Notes: a model not told the origin generated them from the letters alone. Numbered from the stretch's first letter, positions 10,075 through 18,721 are shown. The stretch: DNA of 64,000 nt from Streptomyces mirabilis (GCF_039503195.1 NZ_JBCJKP010000001.1:10726001-10790000), one strand, 5' to 3'. Program-made: numbers and translations.

Positions 10075-10323
10075 GATGGCGAGGTTGTGCAGGGAGCCGG
10101 CGGATTCGGGGGCATCGGCGGGGCGGCCGACGCCGCCCTCTACCGCATCGTGGTTACTCGCCGTCGCCGTGATACGCGCACACGTCTCTCCCTCGAACGA
10201 CGCACCAAGCAGGGCATGTCGAAACGCGAGATCATCCGTTGCCTCAAACGCTACGTCGCTCGTGAGATATACGGTCAGATCCAGCGGACGCCCGTCCTTG
10301 GTACCCCGTCTGCTGCCGCTTGA
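10075..10323 (+). mobile_element. IS110-type transposase C-terminal fragment
   Basis: The translation includes ALYRIVVTRRRRDTRTRLSL and SKREIIRCLKRYVAREIYGQ, the conserved C-terminal helix pair of IS110/IS1111 transposases, before a stop at 10321. No N-terminal catalytic domain precedes it. It abuts an IS630 fragment. Confidence 0.6.
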
Positions 10324-10606
10324 CGCAACATGGGGGCATCTGGAACACGAACGTCAGCGGCAGCATGCAGGAGCTGATCGCCGCCCGATTATGGCTCACC
10401 GTCTACCAACTGCCCCCTAGACAGACGAACTCAACCCCGTTGAGGGCGTGTGGTCGCACCTGAAGAGGTCGCTGGCCAACCTCACCAAACACAATCTCGA
10501 ACAGCTCACCGCGTTGATGAAGGCGCGGCTGAAACGGATGCAGTACCGACCCGGTCTCATCGAGGGCCTCATGGCCAAGACGGGGTTCGACCTCCAACCG
10601 CTGTAA
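10324..10606 (+). mobile_element. IS630-family transposase C-terminal fragment
   Basis: Codons read NTNVSGSMQELIAARLWLTV, then DELNPVEGVWSHLKRSLANL and KRMQYRPGLIEGLMAKTGFD, ending at 10606. ELNPVE carries the last acidic residue of the DDE site. A frame change occurs around 10405-10415, and the first two catalytic aspartates are missing. This is a dead 3' remnant. Confidence 0.7.
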
Positions 10607-10746
10607 CCCCAGCCATTAAAGATCTCTGGCGCGGAGAGAAGCAGCTCGGGGAACTCGGCGACCACTCGTCACCAGACCCACCTCCGCTGGCGGGAGAGCT
10701 CGTACGGTTGACTTCGTTCACGCTTGGGGTGAATAGAGCCAGGCCG

Positions 10747-11760
10747 CTACTGCAGTGCGTGGACCGCGGCTGAGAACATCGGGGGCATCCGGGACGCTGC
10801 CGGCACGATGAGGCGGGCGGTGCTGGGACGGCGGCTCGCGGCCAGCAGGGCCCCGGTCAGCAGCCGGTGGCGCCGGGTCAGGTGCACCCAGGCGCGCTCG
10901 TACGCGTCCGGTCGCCCGGCGGCCAGGCAGCGGACGGCAGCCCCGGCCGTCGCCAGCGCGAGGGCGATGCCCTCGCCGGTGAGGGCATCCAGGTAGCCCG
11001 CGGCGTCGCCGACGAGCAGGACACGGCCGGCGGTTCTGCGCCGCACCCGCTGCCGCAGTGGCCCGGCGCCGCGTACCTCCGTCGCGGCCGGGCCGCGGAG
11101 CGACGCGGTGAGAGCCGGGAAGCCGGCCAGGTGCTCGTCGTAGCCGCGACGGCTGCGGCTGAGGACCGCGACGCCCACCAGGTCGTCGCCGACCGGTGTC
11201 ACATAGGCCTCGCCGTGCCGGGACCAGTGGACCTCCACGAAGTCCGTCCACGGCTCGACGCGGTAGTGCCGGCGCAGTCCATAGCGGCCGTGGGGGCGGC
11301 CCGGCAATTCCAGACTCAGGCTGCGGCGCACGGGGGAGTGCAGGCCGTCGGCGGCGATCAGCCAACGGGCCGTGGTCCCCGCGGCGGTGACAGTGTCCGC
11401 GTTCTGGTGTACCTCGCCGACCTTGCCCGTCAGTATGCGCACTCCGAGGCTGAGAGCGCGCTGGTGCAGTGCCGAGTGCAGCGTTGTACGGCGGACCCCC
11501 AGGCCGCCATGGCCGCGGAAAGACGCTTCGGCGCGGACGGTGCCGTCCACGTAACGGATGCCGCGCAGTTCGCGGCCGGTGACCTCGACGCCCAGGGCTC
11601 GCAGCGCGGCGACACCGCCCGGCATGACGCCTTCTCCGCAGGCTTTGTCGACGGGCGCGGTCCGGGGTTCGACGACGACGGCCTCCAGGCCGGCGAGCGC
11701 GGCGTGGATGGCGGCGGTCAGACCGGCCGGCCCGCCACCGGCCACCAGTACGTCGATCAC
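10747..11760 (-). CDS. FAD-dependent monooxygenase, SrsC-like
   Basis: A 337-residue flavoprotein starts at GTG 11760 (VIDVLVAGGGPAGLTAAIHA, the ADP-binding GxGxxG). The PHBH-type GD motif (GRVLLVGDAAGYLDALTGEG) lies near residue 255. It is in the geranylgeranyl-reductase / aromatic hydroxylase superfamily. Its GTG overlaps the stop of the upstream methyltransferase (GTGA), so the two are translationally coupled. The gene order PKS, methyltransferase, flavoprotein matches the S. griseus srsABC phenolic-lipid operon, where SrsC hydroxylates the alkylresorcinol ring to give a quinol or quinone. The same role is inferred here. Confidence 0.8.
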   Translation of the reverse strand: MIDVLVAGGGPAGLTAAIHAALAGLEAVVVEPRTAPVDKACGEGVMPGGVAALRALGVEVTGRELRGIRYVDGTVRAEASFRGHGGLGVRRTTLHSALHQRALSLGVRILTGKVGEVHQNADTVTAAGTTARWLIAADGLHSPVRRSLSLELPGRPHGRYGLRRHYRVEPWTDFVEVHWSRHGEAYVTPVGDDLVGVAVLSRSRRGYDEHLAGFPALTASLRGPAATEVRGAGPLRQRVRRRTAGRVLLVGDAAGYLDALTGEGIALALATAGAAVRCLAAGRPDAYERAWVHLTRRHRLLTGALLAASRRPSTARLIVPAASRMPPMFSAAVHALQ

Positions 11761-12290
11761 GCCGGTGCGGACGTGGTCGGGGCGGTCGCTGTGGCCAGCG
11801 CACGATTCTCGCAGCGGATGCGCACGGTGAGCAGGGCGGCATTGAGTACCGTGAATACGGCCGCGGCGGCCCAGGCGGTGTGCACCAGTGGCAGGGCCGC
11901 GCCCTCGGCGACGACGGCCACGTAATTCGGATGCCGCAGCAGACGGTAGGGGCCGCTCGTCACCAGCGGCAGGCCGGGTACGACCATCACCCGGGTGTTC
12001 CAACGGGGTCCCAGGGTCCCGATACACCACCACCGCAACGCCTGGGCGCCTGCCAGCGCGGCCAGCATGGGCCAGGCCAGGGCGGGTACGAAGGGCCGGT
12101 CGGCCAGCCACACCTCGGCCGGGCAGCCGACCAACAGGCCGGTGTGAAGGGCGACCATCGCCGGGTAGTGGCCTTGCCCGGTCACGATCGCGCCGCGGGC
12201 GGTGCTCCACCGCTCGTTGCGGCGGGCGACGACGAGTTCGGCGACGCGCTCGACAGCGACGGCGGCCACCAGCAGTCCGTACCAGATCAT
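11757..12290 (-). CDS. Isoprenylcysteine-carboxyl-methyltransferase-like membrane methyltransferase, SrsB-like
   Basis: A 177-residue integral membrane protein starts at ATG 12290. Its C-terminal half holds the ICMT/PEMT SAM-binding signature (GPRWNTRVMVVPGLPLVTSG, PYRLLRHPNYVAVVAEGAAL), flanked by hydrophobic helices. In the srsABC phenolic-lipid operon a protein of this class O-methylates alkylresorcinols at the membrane. It lies between the type III PKS (27 nt gap) and the flavoprotein (4-nt overlap), which fits a three-gene operon. Confidence 0.8.
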   Translation of the reverse strand: MIWYGLLVAAVAVERVAELVVARRNERWSTARGAIVTGQGHYPAMVALHTGLLVGCPAEVWLADRPFVPALAWPMLAALAGAQALRWWCIGTLGPRWNTRVMVVPGLPLVTSGPYRLLRHPNYVAVVAEGAALPLVHTAWAAAAVFTVLNAALLTVRIRCENRALATATAPTTSAPA

Positions 12291-12316
12291 GTGTCCTGTG
12301 TCCTTCGAGGGTTCGA

Positions 12317-13384
12317 CTACCAGCGCAGCAGGACGAGTTCGCAGGCGAACCCGGGCCCCATCGCCAGCAGTACACCCGGGGTGCCCGGCGGCGGCCGGTT
12401 TTCCGCCAGGGTGTCGCGCAGCACGTGGAGTACCGATGACGAGGACAGGTTGCCCACGCCGGCCAGGTGACGCCAGGTCACATCGAGCGCGTCGTCGGGC
12501 AGGTCGAGGGCTTCGGTGACGGCGTCCAGGACCTTGGGGCCACCCGGGTGGCACACCCAGGCAGTTACGTCCTTCGGCTTCAGGCCGTGATCGCCGAGGA
12601 ACCCCTCGACGTCATCGGTGAGGTAACGGCGTACGACATCGGGGACCTGCGGGTCGAGGACGACCTGGAAGCCGGAGCTCCTGACGTCCCAGCCCATGAC
12701 GCGCCCGGTGTCCGGATACAGGTGGCTGCGGGTGTCCACGATCGTCGGGCCGGCGGTCTCGTCAGGGCGGCCCGGGCGGTTCGCGCCGCACGCGACGACC
12801 GCGGCGGCGCCGTCGCCGAACAGTCCGGTGGCGACCATGTTGGCCATGGAGGCGTCGTTGCGCTGGAAGGTGAGCGAGCACAGTTCGACGGACAGCAGTA
12901 CCGCCACGTGGTCGGGGCGGCCCAGCAGGTAGTCGTGCATACGGGCCAGTCCGGCTGCGCCGCCGGCGCAGCCCAGGCCGAACAGGGGCAGCCGTTTGAC
13001 GTCCGGCCGCAGACCGAGGCGGCCTGCCAGCCGTGCGTCGATCGAGGGGGCGGCGATGCCGGTGACGGAGGTGAAGATCAGCAGGTCCACGTCGGCGGCG
13101 GACAGACCAGCCATGTGCAGTGCGGCTCTCACTGCCTTGGCGCCCAGGTCGGTGGCGGCGGCGATGAAGACGTCGTTGGCGGCGCCGAATCCGTCCAGTT
13201 CCTCGTACCGTTCCAGCGGCAGCGTCATGTGGCGCGCGCTGACCTTCGCGCTGCGGTGCAGCCGGTCCAGGACCCGGCGGTCGGTGCCCTCGGGCAGGCA
13301 GGTGCGAGCCACCATGTCGGTGATCTCGGACTGGGTGCGACGGTGTGGTGCGAGGGCACCGTGAACGGCGGCGATCCGCGTCAT
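12317..13384 (-). CDS. Type III polyketide synthase, alkylresorcinol-synthase-like
   Basis: A 355-residue chalcone-synthase-fold enzyme. The catalytic triad is visible: Cys139 in PLFGLGCAGGAAG, His279 in AWVCHPGG, Asn312 in AGVGNLSSSSVL. It condenses malonyl-CoA extenders on a starter CoA and cyclises the chain. Bacterial members of this branch use fatty acyl starters to make alkylresorcinols or alkylpyrones. The co-operonic methyltransferase and flavoprotein strongly recall srsA of S. griseus. It starts at ATG 13384 and is divergent from a UbiA prenyltransferase, with a 119-bp intergenic region that should hold both promoters. Product chain length cannot be predicted by eye. Confidence 0.85.
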   Translation of the reverse strand: MTRIAAVHGALAPHRRTQSEITDMVARTCLPEGTDRRVLDRLHRSAKVSARHMTLPLERYEELDGFGAANDVFIAAATDLGAKAVRAALHMAGLSAADVDLLIFTSVTGIAAPSIDARLAGRLGLRPDVKRLPLFGLGCAGGAAGLARMHDYLLGRPDHVAVLLSVELCSLTFQRNDASMANMVATGLFGDGAAAVVACGANRPGRPDETAGPTIVDTRSHLYPDTGRVMGWDVRSSGFQVVLDPQVPDVVRRYLTDDVEGFLGDHGLKPKDVTAWVCHPGGPKVLDAVTEALDLPDDALDVTWRHLAGVGNLSSSSVLHVLRDTLAENRPPPGTPGVLLAMGPGFACELVLLRW

Positions 13385-13503
13385 ATGGTTCCCGTCCGGC
13401 TATCGACTGGGGTGAGTTGCTCTGCACGTGTTCCCCGGACCGGGGCTTCGACACCATGGATCGCCCGTCCGGCCGTTAGTCCAGGGGCGCGTGCTCCAGC
13501 CGG

Positions 13504-14403
13504 GTGGGGGCCGGGACGCCTACGATCGGCCGGGTGGGCACTCCTGAGCAGTCGACGGCCGACGGCGCGGCCGCGAGTTGGGCCGACCGGATGGGAGGCC
13601 TGGCCGGGTCGTGCCATCCCGGGCCTGTCGTGGCGGTCACCGCCTTGATGGCCGCGCTGGCCGCGACCGCCGAACAGGGCGCCGCACGGTGTGTCCTGAC
13701 CGCAGCCGCAGTTCTGACCGGGCAGTTGTCCGTGGGCTGGTGCAACGACGCGTTCGATGCGCGCCGGGACATCGCCGCCGGCCGCCGTGGCAAACCCGTC
13801 GTCGACGGCACGGTGGGTGTGACGGAGGTGTGGGTGGCGGCGTATGTCGCGCTGGCGCTGTGCGTGCCGTTGTCGTTCGCCTGCGGCCTGTGGGCGGGCG
13901 TCGTTCACCTGGTCGGGGTGGCGGCGGCGTGGGCGTACGACCTGCGGCTCAAGGCGACTGCATGGTCCTGGGCGCCGTACGCGGTGGGTTTCGCCGCGCT
14001 CCCGGCGTTCGTGGCGCTGGGGCTGCCGGGGCAGCCGTGGCCGGCCTGGTGGGTTGTCACCGCCGGGGCCCTATTGGGGGTTGGAGCCCATCTGGGTGAT
14101 GTGCTGCCGGATATCCACGGGGATCTGGCGACAGGCGTACGGGGACTTCCGCACCGGCTGGGCCCGGACGGCGCGCGGCTGCTGCTGCCGGTGCCGCTGG
14201 TGACCGCGTCCGCGGTTCTGGCGCTGGGGCCCGCCGGAGGCCCCGGCAGATGGGGAGTGGCGGCCCTCGCGGTGGCCACAGTGGTGGCGGTGGCGGGGAT
14301 GGTGCTGGGACGCCGCCGGCAGCGGGCGGCGTTCGCGGCAGCCGTCGCAGTGGCGGTGGTGGACGTGGCGTTGTTGCTGCTGCGCGGCACCGGGATCGCC
14401 TGA
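13504..14403 (+). CDS. UbiA-family membrane prenyltransferase
   Basis: A protein of about 299 residues from GTG 13504 (a second GTG at 13534 and an ATG at 13591 are alternatives). It has about eight hydrophobic segments and both Asp-rich motifs of the UbiA family: NDAFDARRD at 81-89, and DVLPDIHGD near 200. These bind Mg-prenyl diphosphate and transfer the prenyl group to an aromatic acceptor. It lacks the spaced KD(YF) pattern of MenA. Its divergent position next to a phenolic-lipid operon suggests that it either prenylates the resorcinol or quinone product or belongs to an unrelated lipid-quinone pathway. Confidence 0.8.
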   Translation: MGAGTPTIGRVGTPEQSTADGAAASWADRMGGLAGSCHPGPVVAVTALMAALAATAEQGAARCVLTAAAVLTGQLSVGWCNDAFDARRDIAAGRRGKPVVDGTVGVTEVWVAAYVALALCVPLSFACGLWAGVVHLVGVAAAWAYDLRLKATAWSWAPYAVGFAALPAFVALGLPGQPWPAWWVVTAGALLGVGAHLGDVLPDIHGDLATGVRGLPHRLGPDGARLLLPVPLVTASAVLALGPAGGPGRWGVAALAVATVVAVAGMVLGRRRQRAAFAAAVAVAVVDVALLLLRGTGIA

Positions 14404-14720
14404 CCGTTTGGCCTCGCTGGTCGGCTCACACCATGACCTAGCCCGAGATCGTGCGGATCGCCTCACAGCTCGCGGGTCCAAAGGTCCATGCAGTCCTGGG
14501 TCGCAGCCCGAGCAGAGCAAGTGGACGTATGGCGCGACGAGTAATGCCCTTCGGACTCTGCCCGCACAGGGGGAGGAGTCGATCACCGTCCGAGACCGGC
14601 GGAGCAAGATCAGGGCCTTGGCGATGAGAGGGGGCGCCAGGAGGTGAAGGGGCGCGGTTCTCCCGGCGAGGTGCGAAGGGTCAGCGTCTTCGCGCCCCTG
14701 GGACGGCGAGGTGCGAAGGG
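14404..14720. other. Intergenic stretch, no gene seen
   Basis: No frame with coding character. The right part holds the first copy of a 40-nt tandem repeat. Confidence 0.4.
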
Positions 14721-14744
14721 TCAGCGGTCTTCGCGCCCCTGGGA
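14664..14744. repeat. Tandem direct repeat, 40 and 41 nt
   Basis: Two head-to-tail copies (14664-14703 and 14704-14744) begin GGCGAGGTGCGAAGGGTCAG and end GCGCCCCTGGGAC. They differ by one inserted G. The second copy contains the last codons of the SPW gene; the first lies just beyond its stop, as from a slippage duplication of the gene end. Confidence 0.8.
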
Positions 14745-15212
14745 CCGGGTGCGGCGGTCGTTGTAGTTGCCGGTGCTGCTGCGGCGGTTGTCGGTGTGGT
14801 CGCGGGCGGCGGAGGCGGCGGCGAGGGCGAGGAGCGTGGCGATGGCGCCCGTGATGAGGTTGCTGGTGATGGAGCGGGTGTGGGCGACGTCGCCGGCGAC
14901 GATCCAGGGGGCGACGCAGGTCCAGATGCCGATGGCGGCGGCGGCCCAGGCCATGGAGTGGGTGCGCTCGTAGGAACTGCCCAGGCCGCCCAGGAGCAGC
15001 ATGTAGGCGATCCCGGCGATGAGGTTGGTGACGGCGAGGGTGGTGAAGCCGTTGAAGCCGACTATCCAGGGGGACGCGGCGAGGTACAGGCCGGTGATGA
15101 GCGCGAGGGCCTCGATCATCTGGGCGCGTGGGGTGATGGCGGCGCGGTCGTGCCGGGCGCGCAGTTCCATCAGGTCGGGGTGTTCTTCGATGGGTGCGTG
15201 ATGGGTCGCCAT
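14721..15212 (-). CDS. SPW-repeat membrane protein
   Basis: A 163-residue protein starts at ATG 15212 behind GGAGG; an upstream ATG at 15239 has no ribosome site. After a hydrophilic N-terminus (MATHHAPIEEHPDLMELRAR) there are two SPW-type modules, YLAASPWIVGFNG and WTCVAPWIVAGD. Each sits in a pair of transmembrane helices, with a polar C-terminal tail. SPW proteins are small bacterial membrane proteins of unknown function. The 3' end of the gene lies in a tandem repeat, so a shortened or lengthened tail is possible. Confidence 0.8.
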   Translation of the reverse strand: MATHHAPIEEHPDLMELRARHDRAAITPRAQMIEALALITGLYLAASPWIVGFNGFTTLAVTNLIAGIAYMLLLGGLGSSYERTHSMAWAAAAIGIWTCVAPWIVAGDVAHTRSITSNLITGAIATLLALAAASAARDHTDNRRSSTGNYNDRRTRSQGREDR

Positions 15213-15491
15213 GATGGCCTCCAAGGGAAAGATATTCACTCACCATCTACCCCCATAAAGCATGCGTAAATGCTCAAACGGGGCATGTCTCTCGTCGTGG
15301 CGGCGTGCGCCGGTGCCGGATGTGGCCGCTGGCGCACGCCGTCCGCGCGGATGGTGGACGGCTGATGCGCGCACCCACGACCAGATAGGCATTACCGACC
15401 TTCTACCTCGGGCCTGCGCCCGGTGGACGTGCGTACGCCGCATGGCGCAATCGCCTGCTCGGCAAGACACCCTCGGGGGCAGGGAACCACT

Positions 15492-15745
15492 ATGGAAAGC
15501 AATCGCGAATGGGACGCGGCGCACCAGGTACCCGACGGCGTCGACGTCTAGACGGCGCTCGCGCCGGGCGCGCTCTCTCGAAGGTGTTGGAGACCACGGA
15601 TCGGGCCCGCGGGCACCTCTATGGGTTCCACCAGCTGACCGGGTCGGCGGACTTCGATCTCGGCGAGGCCGTCCGGCTCCTGCGCGAGGCGGGCCACGAC
15701 GAGCAGGCCGCACGGGTCGAGGGTGCGGGTCCGATCCGGGACCCG
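15492..15745 (+). pseudogene. Small conserved Streptomyces protein, frameshifted
   Basis: ATG 15492 gives MESNREWDAAHQVPDGVD, then a TAG at about 15549. A second frame continues with LSKVLETTDRARGHLYGFHQ and LGEAVRLLREAGHDEQAARV. Together these match a roughly 90-residue uncharacterised actinobacterial protein whose normal C-terminal end (an FQIVEEY-like tail) is absent. The intact family has no known function. Confidence 0.6.
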
Positions 15746-15876
15746 GCGGCTCGGCCCGGGGCTGCCCGGCCGTCCGAAGCGACCAGCCCGACTGCGCTGG
15801 CGTCTGGCCCCTGCCGTTTCGCGGGCACGGCGCCTGGACCTTCACCCGCATTCGGCATGGTCGCCACGCGCTTTGC

Positions 15877-16458
15877 TCAGATTGTGGGTTGCGCTCCGAC
15901 GGCCTGCCGATAGGCGACGTGCCCGCCCAGCGCGCCGCTCACAGCGACCGCCGTCAGCCCACCCAATGACCACAGCCTGCCCTTCGTCGAGTGCCCGCGG
16001 AGCCGCGCCGTCAGGGACGCGGTGTAGAAGGCCACCGCGGCCACGTTCGAGACCGCGTGGGCCAGTCCGACCCGGGCCTGTTCGGGCGGCAGGTCCGCCC
16101 AGTCGGCCCAGCCGGCGACCGCTGCCGGGGCGACTCCGGCCAAACCGACGGCCGTGAGGATCGTAGGCGCGCGCTGCCCTGCGGGCACGAGGTCCAGTAC
16201 AGCGGCCGACAGCCAGCAGCCGATCGGTACCTGTACCAGAATGGGATGTACGGGATGGCCCAGCGGCCTGCCGCGCAGCAGATCGCGTACCTCGCCCAGC
16301 GGGACCGAGCGGATTCCCCGCTGGAGAACCCGGATCGCCGGATCCGCTCCTACCGACCGTTCGATACGGTCCAGAGTCGTCAGCCACCATGTCGACGCGG
16401 TGTCTAGGGCCGAGGCCTTTCCCGCCTTCGTAGAGGTGTCGAGGGTGTGAGTGTTCAT
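15877..16458 (-). CDS. DUF2231 membrane protein
   Basis: A 193-residue protein starts at ATG 16458 (MNTHTLDTSTKAGKASALDT). The DUF2231 core is clear: GRPLGHPVHPILVQVPIGCW, followed by four hydrophobic segments, including LTAVGLAGVAPAAVAGWADW and AHAVSNVAAVAFYTASL. The GHPxHP motif is the hallmark of the family and may ligate a metal or haem. In many actinobacteria this gene precedes a Rieske-type iron-sulfur protein; none is present here. Confidence 0.8.
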   Translation of the reverse strand: MNTHTLDTSTKAGKASALDTASTWWLTTLDRIERSVGADPAIRVLQRGIRSVPLGEVRDLLRGRPLGHPVHPILVQVPIGCWLSAAVLDLVPAGQRAPTILTAVGLAGVAPAAVAGWADWADLPPEQARVGLAHAVSNVAAVAFYTASLTARLRGHSTKGRLWSLGGLTAVAVSGALGGHVAYRQAVGAQPTI

Positions 16459-16464
16459 GCACAA

Positions 16465-16745
16465 CGACTACCCGGCATCACGCCACCATCCCACCGCGGC
16501 CTCGACTGAACCCGAACGGTTGGCCTGCACGATTTCGGTGTCCGGCCGCTGGGCCAGCCGTGCGCCGCGGCTCGATGTCTCCCGGGTGGGCGGCAGGTCG
16601 ACAGGGCGGCAGGGTTTGCCGGACGGATGAGTCGCTGGAGCCGCACAGGCCGGGGTGATCAGCGTGAAGCCTCCTCGCCGGCGGTGGCATGAGGGAGCAC
16701 CATCGATCCAGTGTGCGGCCAGGCGCGGGGACGGCCGCAAGAACG
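16465..16745 (-). pseudogene. Flavin monooxygenase C-terminal fragment
   Basis: The frame reads AAHWIDGAPSCHRRRGGFTL, then VDLPPTRETSSRGARLAQRP and a short tail. This resembles the thioredoxin-like C-terminal domain of PheA/TetX-type aromatic hydroxylases (haWldgxs..gxGFTLI, then a vRPDxhvaWR block). The catalytic FAD domain is missing and the match is weak. Confidence 0.4.
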
Positions 16746-16789
16746 CCTGTTGTCGTCCTGCGCATGATGCGGCTACGGGAGGCTACTCG

Positions 16790-17010
16790 ACGATCTCAAC
16801 CCATTCATCTCGGTGGCCGCAGGTCGACGCGGCGTTGGCGTATCGCGTCGGCCTGGGCCCATGGACGTACGAAAGGCGGACGGTGGTTCGTCGGGTGGAA
16901 CCGCCCCGCTGGCTGGAGCTCGAGGCCGACAGCGGTCGGTTGGGCACGGCGCGCGTCGCCATCGAGGTACGCCCGTGGGGCGGACGGGCGCACATCTGTT
17001 TCCACCGCGT
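16790..17010 (+). pseudogene. SRPBCC (polyketide cyclase/START-like) fragment
   Basis: The translation contains GLGPWTYERRTVVRRVEPPR and WLELEADSGRLGTARVAIEV followed by RPWG. This is the central strand-rich part of Streptomyces SRPBCC proteins, which have a hydrophobic ligand cavity. The N-terminal strand is in another frame, and the C-terminal helix is replaced by unrelated sequence near 17010. Confidence 0.45.
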
Positions 17011-17426
17011 CCCGATCCGCTCGCCGGGCTGTCCGCAGCGGGGTCTCGGTTCGGCTCGACGGCCTGTCCCGTGAGCTGCTGGCCGGGGGTGAACTGGACG
17101 AGTCGATCCACGGGCCGCGTCGCGCGTTCGGCGATCGGCCGGCCCTGCGGCACATCCAGCAGACGTGGTGGATCGCAGCTTCGTCCGTTTTGCGGCCCGG
17201 GTGGCGGCCGACTGCTGTCAGTGGTCGGAGCAGGCGCCGCGCGAAGGCTCCCCCGGACGGCGACAGGCACGGTTCCCTGACCACCATCGCTGCGGCTTCC
17301 TCACCCGCGTAGCCGGAATCTTCCCGTCAGAACAGCGACCCCATTCTCTTGCGGACGCGTGGCAAACGTGGGGGCCCAGCCAGGCTTGGTGGCTGGGCCC
17401 ACACGGAGAGCTGTCGTCTGCTGCGG
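17011..17426. other. No supported gene
   Basis: Several overlapping open frames on both strands lack motifs, signal peptides and ribosome sites. The sequence probably continues the decay seen in the preceding fragments. Confidence 0.35.
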
Positions 17427-17588
17427 CTACCAGCGGTACCAGCGGCCGCTTCCTCCCTTGGGGCGGGCGACGAACCCGACCAGCCAGACCACCAACACGA
17501 TGACCGCGACGAACCACAAAGCCTTCAGCGCGAATCCCGCGCCGAAGAGAATCAGGGCGAGCAGAAGAACGAGAAGCAGGGGAACCAT
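17427..17588 (-). CDS. Small hydrophobic membrane protein
   Basis: A 53-residue protein starts at ATG 17588 behind GGAGG. It begins MVPLLLVLLLALILFGAGFA and has a second hydrophobic helix (LWFVAVIVLVVWLVGFVA) and a basic tail with RWYRW. It is the widespread Streptomyces 'hydrophobic protein' type with no known role. It is the first of a set of tiny stress-type proteins between 17.4 and 20.1 kb. Confidence 0.75.
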   Translation of the reverse strand: MVPLLLVLLLALILFGAGFALKALWFVAVIVLVVWLVGFVARPKGGSGRWYRW

Positions 17589-17802
17589 AGTTATCAACCT
17601 CCAGGCCACCGTGTGCCCAGCTTCTTCCACGTCACGCCATCGGGAAGTGAATGTTCTCCGCGATTCTTGTACGGCACACAGGTTCATCGGTTAATGACCG
17701 TGAGGTTTCTTGAGTATGTGCTGGCATCCAGTTTGAGAGTGGGCGTTCGGGTCAGGCGTGCTGATGTCGAATCCGTCGAGCGATTCCCAGGAGTTGAGTG
17801 AT

Positions 17803-17976
17803 ATGTCCGGCAGCGAGAAGACTCAGGCCAAGACCGAGCAAGCCAAGGGCAAGGTCAAGGAGACCACGGGTGGCGCCGTCGGCAACGAGAAGTTGACCGC
17901 CGAGGGCCGTGCCGAGCAGGCCAAGGGCGACGCCCGCCAAGCCAAGGAAAAGATCAAGGACGTCTTCAAGGACTGA
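17803..17976 (+). CDS. CsbD family stress protein
   Basis: A 57-residue, highly charged protein starts at ATG 17803 with CAGGAG upstream. The repeated pattern AKGKVKETTG, then AEGRAEQAKGDARQA and KEKIKDVF, defines CsbD, named after a sigma-B-controlled general stress protein of Bacillus. Its biochemical role is unknown. A strong terminator follows 12 nt after the stop. Confidence 0.85.
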   Translation: MSGSEKTQAKTEQAKGKVKETTGGAVGNEKLTAEGRAEQAKGDARQAKEKIKDVFKD

Positions 17977-17988
17977 CTTCGTGATCGA

Positions 17989-18030
17989 TGAAGTGGGGGC
18001 CACCGGTGCCTATCGGTGGCCCCCACTTCA
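17989..18030 (+). terminator. Strong terminator hairpin after csbD
   Basis: A 17-bp uninterrupted stem (TGAAGTGGGGGCCACCG paired with its complement) closes a short loop. It can serve transcripts from either strand, including the sigma-factor remnant on the minus strand. Confidence 0.85.
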
Positions 18031-18189
18031 TGCCGTTCCGGCAGTTGACGGAGCAGGCGTGCTGTCCTCGTCGGCCATGCCCGTACGGAGCTTGCGCAGG
18101 ACCTTCTTCAGGACGCGGGAGACGTGCATTTGGGAGAGGCCGAGCTCGGCGCCGATCTGGGACTGGGTCATCTCCAGGCCGAAGCGCAT
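18028..18189 (-). pseudogene. SigB/SigF-type sigma factor, region 4 remnant
   Basis: Minus-strand codons read MRFGLEMTQSQIGAELGLSQ and MHVSRVLKKVLRKLRTGM, then a polar tail to the stop at 18028. This is the sigma-4 helix-turn-helix and C-terminus of a group 3 (general stress/sporulation) sigma factor. Regions 2 and 3 are absent. The sequence switches abruptly at about 18190-18210 to a phospholipase D fragment on the opposite strand. Confidence 0.75.
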
Positions 18190-18204
18190 GTCGATGGATC
18201 TCAC

Positions 18205-18499
18205 CGGCTGCGGTGTGAAGGTCTTCCAGTACCAGCCGGCCATGCTCCACACCAAGGTCCTCACCGTCGACGGGGCCACCGCACTCATCGGCTCGACGAA
18301 CGTCAACCGCCGCTCCCTCGATCACGTCGAAGAGGTGATGCTCGCCGTACTGGACCCTCCGTTCACCGCGACGCTGGACCGCCACTTCAAGGAAGACCTT
18401 AAGCACAGCGAACTCATCAGTCCCGGACGATGGAAGCGGCGTGCACGGCTCCAGCGCTTCAGGGAGGCAGCTGTCCCGCCTCTACGACGCTTGCTCTGA
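18205..18499 (+). pseudogene. Phospholipase D / cardiolipin synthase C-terminal fragment
   Basis: The plus-strand frame gives GCGVKVFQYQPAMLHTKVLT, then VDGATALIGSTNVNRRSLDH, with the second HKD motif (HxKxxxxD...GSxN). The membrane-proximal C-terminal block EVMLAVLDPPFTATLDRHF follows, with a stop at 18497. The first HKD domain is missing and the fragment begins at a junction with the sigma-factor remnant. Confidence 0.75.
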
Positions 18500-18721
18500 C
18501 CCCTCGGACCCGAACAGACGACGCCTGGGTGACTTGGAACGATGACCCGAGCCGAGCCGCCCCCCGGTCAGTAGCGGCGTACCACCGCCAGCAGTTCGTT
18601 CTTCTGTACCGTGCCTGGACCAGGCGCCTCGGCGATCGCCAGTCCCGTGTGGAGCGAGAGAGCGTGAAGGCGCCGATGTGCCTAATCTGGAAGAGGCATC
18701 ACAGCGAAATCGGAGGACACC

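Noticed and set aside
10718..11842. 374-codon Arg/Pro-rich minus-strand frame
   Set aside because: Overlaps the FAD oxidoreductase in another frame; composition typical of a shifted high-GC frame.
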